Shown: piece after piece, positions 35,665 to 44,307 of the stretch | Layout: every line of letters starts with the position of its first letter | Position numbering within the stretch: the first letter of the stretch is position 1 | NCBI GenBank assembly: GCA_000381565.1 | Contig: KB906725.1 | Coordinates: 2,403,093-2,467,092 of the forward strand | Direction: 5' to 3' | From: Oxalobacteraceae bacterium AB_14 | GTDB taxonomy: Bacteria > Pseudomonadota > Gammaproteobacteria > Burkholderiales > Burkholderiaceae_D | Length of the DNA: 64,000 nucleotides | The notes under the pieces: model-generated | What the model was told of the DNA's origin: nothing | Database searches by the model: none | What the model saw: the letters and a program-made list of their open reading frames with translations, nothing else | Position numbers and translations under genes: made by a program

Positions 35665-36939
35665 TTACTGCATGAATGGACCCCAGGTGGGCTCCTTGAT
35701 GTTGCCCGCCTGAGTGGTCAGGCGTTGTTTGACACGTCCATCCACCGACACCACGGCCAGCGATTTGCGGCCTCCTGCCTGGGTCGCGTACATGATGTAT
35801 TTGCCGTTCGGGGCAAAGCTTGGGTACTGGTCGTCGGTGCTGTCGGACAGGCGCTGTTCCTGGCCGCTGGCCAGGTCCATCACGTACAGCTGGTAGTTGC
35901 CGTCGCGGCGCGAGATGTAGGCCAGCGTCTTGCCGTCGGCCGACACGCGCGGGCTGATGTTGTAGTTGCCGGTAAAGGTGACGCGCTTGGCGTCGCCGCC
36001 ATCGCCGTTCATGTGGTAGATCTGCGGGCCGCCGCTGCGGTCGCTCATGAAGTAGATGCTGCCGTCCGGCGCGAAGTTCGCTTCCGAGTCGATGCCGGCG
36101 CTGTTGGAGACGCGCCTGAGGTTGCCGCCGTTGGTGTTGACGGTGTAGATCTGCGTATGGCCGTCCTTGGACAGCGACACCGCCAGCTTGTTGCCGGTCT
36201 GCGCCCACACCGGCGAGGAGTTGCTGCCTTTTTCGTTGGCGATGACGGTGCGCGCGCGGGTGATCAGGTTCTGCACGTAGACCACCGGCTTCTTCTGCTC
36301 AAACGACACGTAGGCCACCTTGGTGCCGTCCGGCGACCACGACGGCGAGATGATGGGCTCGTTCGAGCGCAGCGCCATCTGTTCGCCGTCGCCGTCGGCG
36401 TCGGCCACCAGCAGCTCGTAGTGGCGCTTGTCGTATTCTTTCACGTAGGCGATGCGGGTCGAGAAGGCGCCGCGGATGCCGGTCAGCTTGAGGAACACGT
36501 CGTCGGCGATGTTGTGCGCGGTCAGGCGGGTGAACTGCGGCGCGCGCGCCACGTTCAGCTGCGACAGTTCGCTCTGCTTGACGGTGTCGAACAGCTTGTA
36601 GCGCACTTCGTAGTCGCCGGCGGCCGACTTGGCCACGGTGCCGACCACCAGCGCGTCGGCGCCCTTGGATTTCCAGGCGCCGTAGTCGATGTTGCTCATG
36701 CTGGTGATCACGCCGGCGTCGATCAGCTTGAAGGCGCCGCTACGCTCCAGGTCGGCCTTGATGATGGCGGAAATCTGTTGCGGGGCGATGTCCTCGTCGG
36801 CGAAGCCGGCCACGGCGACCGGGATCTGGTTGCTGCCGACGCCGGAGATCTCGATCCGCATCTGCGCCGAGGCGCCGCCGGCGGCCAGCGCCAGCGTGGC
36901 GGACAGCATCACTTGGTTCAGTTTATTCATGGTGCTCAT
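35665..36939 (-). CDS. tolB: Tol-Pal periplasmic protein TolB
   Basis: 424 residues: signal peptide (to ASA-QMRIE), an N-terminal alpha/beta domain about 25-165 and a six-bladed beta-propeller made of WSPDGTKVAYVS-type repeats (about 170-424). TolB binds Pal and is released by TolA. Its start shares one base with the tolA stop (TGATG), a sign of coupled translation. Confidence 0.97.
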   Translation of the reverse strand: MSTMNKLNQVMLSATLALAAGGASAQMRIEISGVGSNQIPVAVAGFADEDIAPQQISAIIKADLERSGAFKLIDAGVITSMSNIDYGAWKSKGADALVVGTVAKSAAGDYEVRYKLFDTVKQSELSQLNVARAPQFTRLTAHNIADDVFLKLTGIRGAFSTRIAYVKEYDKRHYELLVADADGDGEQMALRSNEPIISPSWSPDGTKVAYVSFEQKKPVVYVQNLITRARTVIANEKGSNSSPVWAQTGNKLAVSLSKDGHTQIYTVNTNGGNLRRVSNSAGIDSEANFAPDGSIYFMSDRSGGPQIYHMNGDGGDAKRVTFTGNYNISPRVSADGKTLAYISRRDGNYQLYVMDLASGQEQRLSDSTDDQYPSFAPNGKYIMYATQAGGRKSLAVVSVDGRVKQRLTTQAGNIKEPTWGPFMQ

Positions 36940-37862
36940 CAGTGCATATCCTTCATGTTGAAATCGGCGACGAACTCGCGCTCTACCGTACCATCTTTTT
37001 TCTTGGGTAGTGGTGACGATTTGGCAATCGCGTTTTCAATCGCGCTATCGTAAGCGGCGGAGCCGCTGCTCTTCATCTTGCGCACGCCGATGATTTCACC
37101 GGTCGGCAGCTGGGTGATCTGGTAGGTGGCGCGCAGCGTGTCGTCGACCGTGCCATAGACCAGATTGCTCTTGATCTTGGCCCGGATCGCCGCCTGGTAG
37201 CCGCCGTCGACCTTGCCGCCGGTCGAGGTGGCGGCGTTGCCGGTGCTGCCCTTGGCGGCGTTGCCGGTGATGCGGCTCATCTCGGCGGCGAAGGCTTTGT
37301 CGCGGGCGGCCTTGTCGGCCTTCGCGGCTTTTTCCTTGGCGGCCTTCTCGGCCAGCGCGGCTTTCTTCTTGTCCTTCTCGGCCTGTTCCTTCTCGTCCTT
37401 GAGCTTTTGCTCGGCTTCCTGCTTGTCGGCCAGTTTCCTGGCGTCCATGGCCCGCTTCTCCTCGGCTTCCTTCTTCAGCTTGGCTTCCTTGGCCGCTTCG
37501 AGTTTTTCCTGTTCGAGCTTTTTCTTCGCCTTCAGGCGTTTCAGGGCGATGTCCGGTTCCTTCGGCGTCGGCGGCGCCTCCACCGGTTTCGGCGGGGCGG
37601 CCTTGAGCACCGGCGCCGGTTCCGGTTCCGGCTCGGGCTCAGGCTTGACCTGCGGCGGCGCCGGCGCGGCTTCCTGCACCTTCATGTCCCAGATCTCGGC
37701 CTGCACCGTGGTCGGCTCGTTGTTCTGCCAGCTGACGCCCACCCACAGGAACAGCAGCAGCAAGGCGTGCATGGCCGCCGCCAGCGCGACCGAGCGCCAG
37801 CCTTCATTTTGTCGCGGCACTTTGTAAGGGCCGCCTGCCGTTGCGGGTTTCATCGTATGCAC
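36939..37862 (-). CDS. tolA: Cell envelope integrity protein TolA
   Basis: 307 residues. One membrane helix (about 27-45), then a proline/glutamate stretch, a long Lys/Ala/Glu-rich helical arm (about 100-200) and a C-terminal TonB-like domain (about 220-307). It spans the periplasm to reach TolB/Pal, driven by TolQR. The start at 37862 is followed by another in-frame ATG at 37853; neither has a strong Shine-Dalgarno. Confidence 0.94.
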   Translation of the reverse strand: MHTMKPATAGGPYKVPRQNEGWRSVALAAAMHALLLLFLWVGVSWQNNEPTTVQAEIWDMKVQEAAPAPPQVKPEPEPEPEPAPVLKAAPPKPVEAPPTPKEPDIALKRLKAKKKLEQEKLEAAKEAKLKKEAEEKRAMDARKLADKQEAEQKLKDEKEQAEKDKKKAALAEKAAKEKAAKADKAARDKAFAAEMSRITGNAAKGSTGNAATSTGGKVDGGYQAAIRAKIKSNLVYGTVDDTLRATYQITQLPTGEIIGVRKMKSSGSAAYDSAIENAIAKSSPLPKKKDGTVEREFVADFNMKDMH

Positions 37863-37868
37863 TGTGAT

Positions 37869-38306
37869 TTACTTGGTCGACAAGCCGACCCGGTTGATGC
37901 CCATCTTCTTCGCTTCCGAGATCAGCTGGATCACGTCGTCGTACTTGCTTTCCTTGTCGCCGGCGATCAGCACAGGGTAGTCGGGATGGTCGGTGTGGAT
38001 GGTGCGCAGCTTCCTGACCAGCGCGTCGCGGTTGGGCGCGGTTTCCGGCGCCTCTTCACCCTTGCCCTTGACGCCGATCGACAGCGCGCCGTTGGGCTTG
38101 ATGACCACCTGCACATAGTCGCTCGGCGGCTTGGTCGAGCGTTCCGCGCTCGGCAGGTCGACCACGCTCGGGTCGTTGGCCGAGGGCATGACCATGAAAA
38201 TAATCAGCAACACCAGCATCACGTCGATGTAGGGCACGACGTTGATCTCGGACTTGAACTTGCGGCCGCGGCCGCCGCGCATGCTGCTGGAAAAAGAGGA
38301 AGCCAT
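37869..38306 (-). CDS. tolR: Tol-Pal membrane protein TolR (ExbD family)
   Basis: 145 residues with one helix near 22-40 carrying the functional Asp in VVPYIDVMLVLLIIF. The periplasmic domain follows. TolR and TolQ form the proton-driven stator that energises TolA. It starts 15 bases after the tolQ stop. Confidence 0.96.
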   Translation of the reverse strand: MASSFSSSMRGGRGRKFKSEINVVPYIDVMLVLLIIFMVMPSANDPSVVDLPSAERSTKPPSDYVQVVIKPNGALSIGVKGKGEEAPETAPNRDALVRKLRTIHTDHPDYPVLIAGDKESKYDDVIQLISEAKKMGINRVGLSTK

Positions 38307-38321
38307 GATTGCTCTGCCTTC

Positions 38322-39014
38322 TTAACGCGACTGACGTTGCAGGATGTTGGAGAACTCTTCGACAAAGCTCTCGAAGCGGATCGCCAGGCGGTCGATGTCG
38401 TGCGAAAAACGGTTGTAGGCCACCACGGCCGGGATCGCCGCGAACAGGCCGATGGCGGTGGCGATCAGCGCTTCGGCGATGCCGGGGGCGACCGCGGCCA
38501 AGGTGGCCTGCTGCACATTGGCCAGGCCGCGGAAGGCGTTCATGATGCCCCACACGGTGCCGAGCAGGCCGATGTACGGCGACACCGAACCGACCGAGGC
38601 CAGGAAGGCCAGGTGCGATTCCAGCACGTCCATCTCGCGCTGGAAGGCGGCGCGCATGGCGCGGCGGGCGCCGTCGAGCACCGCGCCGGCGTCCATGCTT
38701 TCGCGGGCGGCGGTGTAGGCGGCCTTGCTCTTGATGAACTCACCCATGCCGGCTTCGAAGATGCGCGCCAGCGGGCCGCTGTTGGCGCGGTCCTTGCCGG
38801 CGTTCTGGTGCAGCGCGTGCAGGTTGCCGCCGGCCCAGAAGGTCTTCTCGAATTCGATGGTCAGGCGGCGCGCCGAGCGCACCGCGAACACTTTGCTGAA
38901 GATGTAGGTCCAGCTGGTCAGCGAGATGACGAACAACAGCGCCATGATCAACTGCACGATCAGGTGGGCGTTGGTGATGAGGGAAAGGAAGGAGAGGTCT
39001 TGGGTGACGTTCAT
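38322..39014 (-). CDS. tolQ: Tol-Pal proton channel subunit TolQ (ExbB family)
   Basis: 230 residues with three membrane helices (about 17-37, 135-155 and 170-190) and the conserved GLLGTVWGIMNAF and GIAEALIATAIGLFAAIPAV segments. It starts 9 bases after the ybgC stop. Confidence 0.97.
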   Translation of the reverse strand: MNVTQDLSFLSLITNAHLIVQLIMALLFVISLTSWTYIFSKVFAVRSARRLTIEFEKTFWAGGNLHALHQNAGKDRANSGPLARIFEAGMGEFIKSKAAYTAARESMDAGAVLDGARRAMRAAFQREMDVLESHLAFLASVGSVSPYIGLLGTVWGIMNAFRGLANVQQATLAAVAPGIAEALIATAIGLFAAIPAVVAYNRFSHDIDRLAIRFESFVEEFSNILQRQSR

Positions 39015-39022
39015 GTATGGGT

Positions 39023-39436
39023 TCAGTCTGTTTTAATGGTGCTACGCATTTTTTCTGCAACCGACGGGGGCACGGCGCGCGGACCGAGGTCCGAGCCGAC
39101 GCAGCCGACCTTGACTCGGGCGGTGTTCAGCAACTGCTCGCCGCACCAGGCTTGCTGCACGAACTGGATGGAGGCGCGGCCTAGTTTTTCGATACTAAGT
39201 GTTAATTTTAGTACATCGTCCAACCTGGCAGGGGCATGATACTCCGCGCTGACGCTTTTGACGACGAACATGGCGTCGTGTTCCTGCAGCAGGGCGTGTT
39301 GTTCGACGTGGATGGCGCGCAGCCATTCGGTGCGGGCGCGCTCAAAGAACTTGAGGTAGTTTGCGTAATAGACGATACCGCCGGCGTCGGTGTCTTCGTA
39401 ATAGACCCGTACGTTCCAGATAAACTCTGCTGGCAT
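39023..39436 (-). CDS. ybgC: Tol-Pal-associated acyl-CoA thioesterase YbgC
   Basis: 137 residues, hot-dog fold. The N-terminal VRVYYEDTDAGGIVYYANYL has the catalytic Asp and the usual motif of 4-hydroxybenzoyl-CoA-type thioesterases. First gene of the Tol-Pal operon. ATG 39436 is chosen because family members begin a few residues before WxVRVYYEDTD; an open frame continues upstream but is not conserved. A sigma-70-like promoter lies at 39468-39497. Confidence 0.92.
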   Translation of the reverse strand: MPAEFIWNVRVYYEDTDAGGIVYYANYLKFFERARTEWLRAIHVEQHALLQEHDAMFVVKSVSAEYHAPARLDDVLKLTLSIEKLGRASIQFVQQAWCGEQLLNTARVKVGCVGSDLGPRAVPPSVAEKMRSTIKTD

Positions 39437-39467
39437 GTTATTTTGACTACTAGTAAGAGTGAGCAAC

Positions 39468-39497
39468 ATTCTACGCGATTTTATTGTTGTCGTTGAA
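39468..39497 (-). promoter_or_regulatory. Probable sigma-70 promoter of the Tol-Pal operon
   Basis: Minus strand: TTCAAC (39492-39497), an 18-base spacer and TAGAAT (39468-39473), about 31 bases before the ybgC ATG. No other promoter is apparent before cpoB, as the genes are nearly contiguous. Confidence 0.45.
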
Positions 39498-39650
39498 GCT
39501 GCGACGGGGTAATTGCCGTGAATTCCAAAATATTGCGCAGGCGGTAGTAAAGCGGTTTCCCGGCAACTTGCCAAGGTTTGTAACAACCGCTTACGAATCG
39601 CTTCAGGGATGAAACGTTCCATCTGGCATTTCCTCCACTGGAGGCAATGC

Positions 39651-39727
39651 CTTGCCGCGAACGCGGGTCTCCATACGTCGCCAGCCAGCATACTCGGCAT
39701 GGGTTCCCGCCTGCGCGGGAACGACGG
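39651..39727. repeat. Dispersed palindromic repeat upstream of tol-pal
   Basis: A diverged left arm (CCGCGAACGCGGGTCTCCAT) and a good right arm (GGGTTCCCGCCTGCGCGGGA) about 25 bases apart, between ybgC and the ydfG-like gene. It directly follows the end of the latter and could act as its terminator (TTTTTTT on one side at 39731-39737). Confidence 0.65.
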
Positions 39728-39734
39728 CGTTTTT

Positions 39735-40484
39735 TTACAGCTTGCGCTTGATCGTCAGCGGGCCGTAGCCCTGGCAAGTCGGCATCATTTCGATGCGGTT
39801 GATGTTGATGTGGGCCGGCAGGGTGGCGATCCAGTAGGCGGTGTTGGCGATGTCTTCCGGCGTCAGCGGCTCGGTGCCTTCGTAGACCTTGGCGGCGGCC
39901 GCGTCGTTGCCCTTCAGGCGGACATTGGAGAACTCGGTGCCGCCGCACAGGCCGGGCGCCAGGTTGGTGGCGCGCACGCCGGTGCCGACCAGGTCGGCGC
40001 GCAGGTTCAGCGTGAACTGCTCGACGAAGGCCTTGGTGGCGCCGTACACATTGCCGCCCGGATAGGGCGTGTCGCCGGCCACCGAACCGAGGTTGATGAT
40101 GGTGCCGCTGCCGCGCGCCACCATGTCCGGCAGGATGGCGCGGGTCATGGCGACCAGGCCGCTGCAATTGGTGGCGATCATGGTGTCCCAGTCGTCCAGC
40201 GACGATTCATGCGCCGGCGTCACGCCCAGCGCCAGGCCGGCGTTGTTGACCAGCACGTCGATCTGCGCCCACTCGGCCGGCAGGCCGTCCAGCGCGCTCC
40301 TGATCGAGGCCTTGTCGGTCACGTCCAGCACGACCGGGCGGGCGGACGCGCCCAGCTCGGCCGACAGCGCCTCCAGCCGGTCGGCGCGGCGGCCGGTGAT
40401 CAGGACCTTGTGGCCGTTCTGGACGAAAGTGCGGGCCATGGCCGCGCCGAAGCCGGCGGTGGCGCCCGTGATGAAGACGATCAT
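39735..40484 (-). CDS. YdfG-type short-chain dehydrogenase
   Basis: 249 residues, a complete Rossmann-fold SDR: NADP-binding TGATAGFG (about 6-13), NNAG (about 82-85), catalytic Ser in INLGSVAG and YxxxK in YGATK. The C-terminal NINRIEMMPTCQG resembles YdfG, the NADP-dependent 3-hydroxy acid / malonic semialdehyde reductase. The exact substrate is uncertain. It is divergent from glyA, with the riboswitch region between them. Confidence 0.9.
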   Translation of the reverse strand: MIVFITGATAGFGAAMARTFVQNGHKVLITGRRADRLEALSAELGASARPVVLDVTDKASIRSALDGLPAEWAQIDVLVNNAGLALGVTPAHESSLDDWDTMIATNCSGLVAMTRAILPDMVARGSGTIINLGSVAGDTPYPGGNVYGATKAFVEQFTLNLRADLVGTGVRATNLAPGLCGGTEFSNVRLKGNDAAAAKVYEGTEPLTPEDIANTAYWIATLPAHININRIEMMPTCQGYGPLTIKRKL

Positions 40485-40608
40485 GATCTATCCTTGCGGT
40501 TAAGTAAAAGCGAGAGTGGAAACGACGGTCAAGTGTAGCCGAAATGGCAGTATGGCTTGTCTCTCCCATCAAAATCGGCATAAGATTGCTTTTTAAGCAA
40601 TCATTTCC

Positions 40609-40637
40609 TTGCTCAAAACTGGCGCATAAATTACAAT
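40609..40637 (+). promoter_or_regulatory. Sigma-70 promoter of glyA
   Basis: TTGCTC (40609-40614), a 17-base spacer and TACAAT (40632-40637). Transcription would start near 40644, just before the riboswitch, giving a leader of about 230 nt. Confidence 0.6.
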
Positions 40638-40650
40638 CAGGCTTCCATTA

Positions 40651-40770
40651 CGTCTCACGTAACTGGCGAAAAGCTCCGGTCATCACCATTTTGGTGCGTG
40701 GCGATCGGTCGGCGAAAGGTGGGCATCCACCGGGAAACGTGAGATTTCATCAGCCGTTCGCCTGGGCAGC
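40651..40770 (+). promoter_or_regulatory. ZTP/ZMP riboswitch (pfl motif) upstream of glyA
   Basis: The leader carries the conserved pfl-motif pieces in order: ACTGGCG (40662-40668), a hairpin ending CCACCGGG with GAAACGTG after it (40727-40741), and the pseudoknot strand GCCTGGGCA (40760-40768). TCTCACGT and ACGTGAGA close the outer helix. This class senses the purine intermediate ZMP/ZTP, a signal of 10-formyl-folate shortage, and switches on one-carbon genes such as glyA. GGCAGCC (40765-40771) can pair with GGCTGCC (40793-40799), a competing hairpin that may form the expression switch. Confidence 0.8.
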
Positions 40771-40872
40771 CATCGATGGAAATGCACGAAGAGGCTGCCT
40801 GTCCGCTATCGGCTTCCCTCATTCGATCCAACCTGCCAGTAACAAGTTACTCAATTCATTTGGAGTTTTTAC

Positions 40873-42120
40873 ATGTTCGCAAAAGATCACACCCTCGCCA
40901 ACGTTGACCCGGAATTGTTCGGCGCAATTCAAAAAGAAAACACCCGTCAGCACGATCACATCGAACTGATCGCCTCGGAGAACTACACCTCGCCGGCCGT
41001 CATGGAAGCGCAGGGTTCGCAGCTGACCAATAAATACGCCGAAGGCTACCCAGGCAAGCGCTACTACGGCGGCTGCGAGTATGTCGACGTCGTCGAGCAA
41101 CTGGCGATCGACCGCGTCAAGCAGCTGTTCGGCGCGGAAGCGGCCAACGTGCAGCCGAACTCGGGTTCGCAGGCCAACCAGGGCGTGTTCTTCGCCGTGC
41201 TGAAACCGGGCGACACCATCATGGGCATGTCGCTGGCCGAAGGCGGCCACCTGACCCACGGCATGCCGCTGAACATGTCCGGCAAGTGGTTCAACGTCGT
41301 CTCCTACGGCCTGACCGCCGAAGAAGACATCGACTACGTCGCCATGGAAGCGCTGGCCAAGGAACACAAGCCTAAGCTGATCATCGCCGGCGCCTCGGCG
41401 TTCTCGAAAAAGATCGACTTCGAGCGTTTCGCTGCCGTCGCCAAAGCCGTTGGCGCATACTTCATGGTCGACATGGCGCACTACGCCGGCCTGATCGCCG
41501 CCGGCCTGTATCCTAACCCGGTGCCGCACGCCGACTTCGTCACCTCGACCACGCACAAATCGCTGCGCGGCCCACGCGGCGGCATCATCCTGATGAAGGC
41601 CGAGCACGAGAAGATCATCAACTCGGCGATCTTCCCAGGCATCCAGGGCGGCCCGCTGATGCACGTCATCGCCGGCAAGGCAGTGGCGTTCAGGGAAGCG
41701 CTGAAGCCTGAGTTCAAGGCTTACCAGCAGCAAGTGGTCATCAACGCCGACGTGCTGGCCAAGACCCTGATCAAGCGCGGCCTGCGCATCGTCTCCGGCG
41801 GCACCGAGTCGCACGTGATGCTGGTGGACCTGCGTCCGAAGAACCTGACCGGCAAGGAAGCGGAAGCGATCCTGGGTGCGGCTCACATGACCTGCAACAA
41901 GAACGGCATCCCTAACGATCCGCAGAAGCCATTCGTGACTTCCGGCATCCGCCTGGGTTCGCCTGCCTTCACCACCCGTGGCTTCAAGGAAGCGGAAGCG
42001 GAACAAGTCGGCAACCTGATCGCCGACGTGCTGGACAACCCGCACGACGCCGCGACCATCGAGCGCGTGAAAGCGGCCGTGAAGGTTCTGGCTGACAAGT
42101 TCCCTGTCTACGCCAAGTAA
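40873..42120 (+). CDS. glyA: Serine hydroxymethyltransferase
   Basis: 415 residues. PLP enzyme turning serine and tetrahydrofolate into glycine and 5,10-methylene-THF, the main one-carbon source. The PLP lysine is in TTSTTHKSLRGPRGG (about residue 231 in the visible frame, FVTSTTHKSL). IELIASENYTS marks the N-terminus. GGAG lies about nine bases before the ATG. The ZTP riboswitch in the leader links its expression to folate status. A dispersed repeat and nrdR follow. Confidence 0.97.
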   Translation: MFAKDHTLANVDPELFGAIQKENTRQHDHIELIASENYTSPAVMEAQGSQLTNKYAEGYPGKRYYGGCEYVDVVEQLAIDRVKQLFGAEAANVQPNSGSQANQGVFFAVLKPGDTIMGMSLAEGGHLTHGMPLNMSGKWFNVVSYGLTAEEDIDYVAMEALAKEHKPKLIIAGASAFSKKIDFERFAAVAKAVGAYFMVDMAHYAGLIAAGLYPNPVPHADFVTSTTHKSLRGPRGGIILMKAEHEKIINSAIFPGIQGGPLMHVIAGKAVAFREALKPEFKAYQQQVVINADVLAKTLIKRGLRIVSGGTESHVMLVDLRPKNLTGKEAEAILGAAHMTCNKNGIPNDPQKPFVTSGIRLGSPAFTTRGFKEAEAEQVGNLIADVLDNPHDAATIERVKAAVKVLADKFPVYAK

Positions 42121-42130
42121 TACAAGTCTG

Positions 42131-42210
42131 CGTCGTCCCCGCGCAAGCGGGGACCCATGCCGGGTAACTTCGGCAGCGCAGTATGGATTCCCGCTTGCGC
42201 GGGAATGACG
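42131..42210. repeat. Dispersed palindromic repeat between glyA and nrdR
   Basis: CGTCGTCCCCGCGCAAGCGG and the inverted arm GGATTCCCGCTTGCGCGGGA flank a 25-base centre. It sits directly after glyA and may reduce read-through into nrdR. Confidence 0.8.
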
Positions 42211-42235
42211 CTGATTCACTCTGCCAGTCCCCTAT

Positions 42236-42706
42236 ATGAAATGTCCGTTTTGCCAGCATGAAGATACCCAGGTTCTCGATACGCGTGTATCCGAGGAGGG
42301 GGATTCCATACGCCGGCGCCGGCGCTGCGGAAAATGCGATAAACGATTTACCACGTATGAGCGGATCGAACTGGTGATGCCGTATGTGGTCAAGAAGAAC
42401 GGCAGCCGCACCGAGTACTCGTCGGCCAAGTTGCGCGGCAGCCTGACGCTGGCCTTGCGCAAGCGCCCCGTGGCGGCGCCCGCCGTGGACGCGGCGATAC
42501 TGTCGATCGAGGAAAAGCTGCTGACCAGCGGCCAGCGCGAAGTCGACACCGGCCACATCGGCGAGCTGGTGATGCAGGAACTGAAACGCCTCGACAAGAT
42601 CGCGTATATCCGGTTTGCATCGGTCTACAAAAACTTCGAAGACCTGGCCGAGTTCCAGGACGCGATTGCCGAAGTCGGACAGGAACGCAAGCCACGCAAG
42701 GCTTAG
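42236..42706 (+). CDS. nrdR: Transcriptional repressor NrdR
   Basis: 156 residues. Zinc ribbon CPFC...CGKC at residues 3-34 is followed by an ATP-cone (about 48-138, PYVVKKNGSRTEYSSAKLRG). It represses ribonucleotide reductase genes when bound to dATP/ATP. The placement after glyA is common in proteobacteria. A strong hairpin follows the stop. Confidence 0.97.
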   Translation: MKCPFCQHEDTQVLDTRVSEEGDSIRRRRRCGKCDKRFTTYERIELVMPYVVKKNGSRTEYSSAKLRGSLTLALRKRPVAAPAVDAAILSIEEKLLTSGQREVDTGHIGELVMQELKRLDKIAYIRFASVYKNFEDLAEFQDAIAEVGQERKPRKA

Positions 42707-42710
42707 CTTC

Positions 42711-42733
42711 GTGCCGGCCTACGGCCGGCGCAC
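42711..42733 (+). terminator. Hairpin after nrdR (possible terminator)
   Basis: GTGCCGGCC-TAC-GGCCGGCGCAC is a very stable GC stem, but only CTTTG follows in place of a T-run, so termination may be partial or Rho-assisted. Confidence 0.5.
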
Positions 42734-42811
42734 CTTTGATACACCTCATATCCTCTGCAGTAGTCGCTGCTAACTTCTAGCACTGTCCTTGTCGACTTGC
42801 GGAGGTGTGCC

Positions 42812-43366
42812 GTGCGCACACGCGCCTTTATGCCTGGCTTTACGCTGCTGGAGATCCTGATCGCCGTGCTGTTGCTGGCGGTGGGCATCGTCGGCGGCGT
42901 GGCGATGCAGCTGGCGGCCCTGCGCATGCGGCATCAGGCCGCGCTGCTGTCGCAGGCGACCTACGTGGCGGCCGGCCTGGCCGAACGCATGCGCGCCAAC
43001 ACCGCGCAGATGCACCTGGCCGATGGCGCCAATCCCTATCTGATGCTGGACTACGATGCGCTGGCCGAACCCGATCCGCCGGCGCCGCCGGCCCTGTGCT
43101 ATGGCGGCGCGTGCGACAGCGCGCAGCTGGCGGTGTTCGACCTGTATGAAGTGAAACTTCAAGTCGGCCGGTACTTGCCTGCGGGCCGCATCCTGGTTTG
43201 CCGCGACGGCAGCGGCAAGCTGGCCTGGACGTGCGGCGCCGCCGCCGGCGCGCCGGTGGTGGTCAAGGTCGGATGGCGCGGCAAGAATCCCGACGGCACG
43301 CCGCGCAAGGACGTGGGCGGAGGCTACGCGCCGGCCGTCGCCGTGGTGGTTGGAGCGACGCGATGA
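42812..43366 (+). CDS. pilV: Type IV pilus minor pilin PilV
   Basis: 184 residues. A short prepilin leader ends at PG^FTLLEILIAVLLLAVG, with the Glu at +5 and a hydrophobic helix. Four cysteines follow in the globular part. The start is GTG at 42812, set by GGAGG six bases upstream. PilV joins PilW, PilX and PilY1 in the complex that starts pilus assembly. Its stop overlaps pilW as ATGA. Confidence 0.86.
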   Translation: MRTRAFMPGFTLLEILIAVLLLAVGIVGGVAMQLAALRMRHQAALLSQATYVAAGLAERMRANTAQMHLADGANPYLMLDYDALAEPDPPAPPALCYGGACDSAQLAVFDLYEVKLQVGRYLPAGRILVCRDGSGKLAWTCGAAAGAPVVVKVGWRGKNPDGTPRKDVGGGYAPAVAVVVGATR

Positions 43367-44304
43367 GCGCGCGCGGATGGACCGTGGTCGAGTTCGCCAT
43401 CGCCGTGGCGCTGGGCCTGATCGTGACCCTGCTGGCCAGCGGCTTGCTGCTGTCGGCCGGCAGCAACTACCGCAATCACAGCCAGAGCGCCGCGCTCAAC
43501 GACGGTGGCCGCCAAGCGCTCGACATCATGGCGCGGGCGATACGGCAGGGCGCCTATGTCAACTGGGACAGCACGGCCGCACCGGTGGCGCTGGAAGCCG
43601 ATGCGCCGGCCTCCATCGCCGGGCTGGACGCGCGCAGCATCAGCCGGGGCGGCGCCGATATCGCCGCGACCTTGCCGGCCGTGGGGCACGGCAGCGACGT
43701 GCTGGCCCTGCGTTTTTCCGGTTCGGGCGTGGGCGGCAATGGCGATGGTTCCAGCCTCAATTGCGCCGGCTTCGGGGTTGCCGTTCCTGACGCGGCCGAT
43801 GCGCGCGGCTGGAGCATCTTCTATGTCGCGAACGACGGCGCCGGCGAGGCCGAGCTGCGCTGCAAATACCGTGGCGCTTCCGGCTGGGGCGCGGACGCCA
43901 TCGTGCGCGGCGTCGATACCTTTCAGGTGCTGTATGGGCTCGATACCGATGCGCCGGCCGACGGCATTCCCAACGCCTATGTCAACGCCAGCCGGATCAA
44001 TACGATGGATGCGGCGCTATTGCTGTCCGGCGCCACGCCGGGCGAGCGCGAGCGCGACTTCCATCGCAAGACCTATTGGAAGCGCGTGTGCAGCGTCAGG
44101 GTGGCGCTGCTGTTGCACGGCGAGAGCAAGACCGGCGCCGCTAAGGCGGCGACGCGGTTCGATCTGTTCGGCCCCGCGTATTCCGATGCGCACGGCGACG
44201 ATGAAGGCGTGCGCATCGTGGAGGCGACGCTGCCGCCTGCGCTGCGCACGCGGGCGCGCCGGCTGGTCGGCATGACGGTGGCTTTGCGCAATCGGAGCGG
44301 CTAG
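43363..44304 (+). CDS. pilW: Type IV pilus minor pilin PilW
   Basis: 313 residues. Prepilin cleavage site RG^WTVVEFAIAVALGL, with Trp in place of the usual Phe at +1 and the Glu kept at +5. The large globular domain is typical of PilW. ATG 43363 overlaps the pilV stop; the longer frame upstream lies inside pilV. Part of the tip-priming complex. Confidence 0.86.
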   Translation: MSARGWTVVEFAIAVALGLIVTLLASGLLLSAGSNYRNHSQSAALNDGGRQALDIMARAIRQGAYVNWDSTAAPVALEADAPASIAGLDARSISRGGADIAATLPAVGHGSDVLALRFSGSGVGGNGDGSSLNCAGFGVAVPDAADARGWSIFYVANDGAGEAELRCKYRGASGWGADAIVRGVDTFQVLYGLDTDAPADGIPNAYVNASRINTMDAALLLSGATPGERERDFHRKTYWKRVCSVRVALLLHGESKTGAAKAATRFDLFGPAYSDAHGDDEGVRIVEATLPPALRTRARRLVGMTVALRNRSG

Positions 44305-44307
44305 CTG

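Noticed and set aside
39437..39700. N-terminal extension of YbgC
   Set aside because: The frame stays open, but family members start close to WxVRVYYEDTD, and a probable promoter lies inside the extension.
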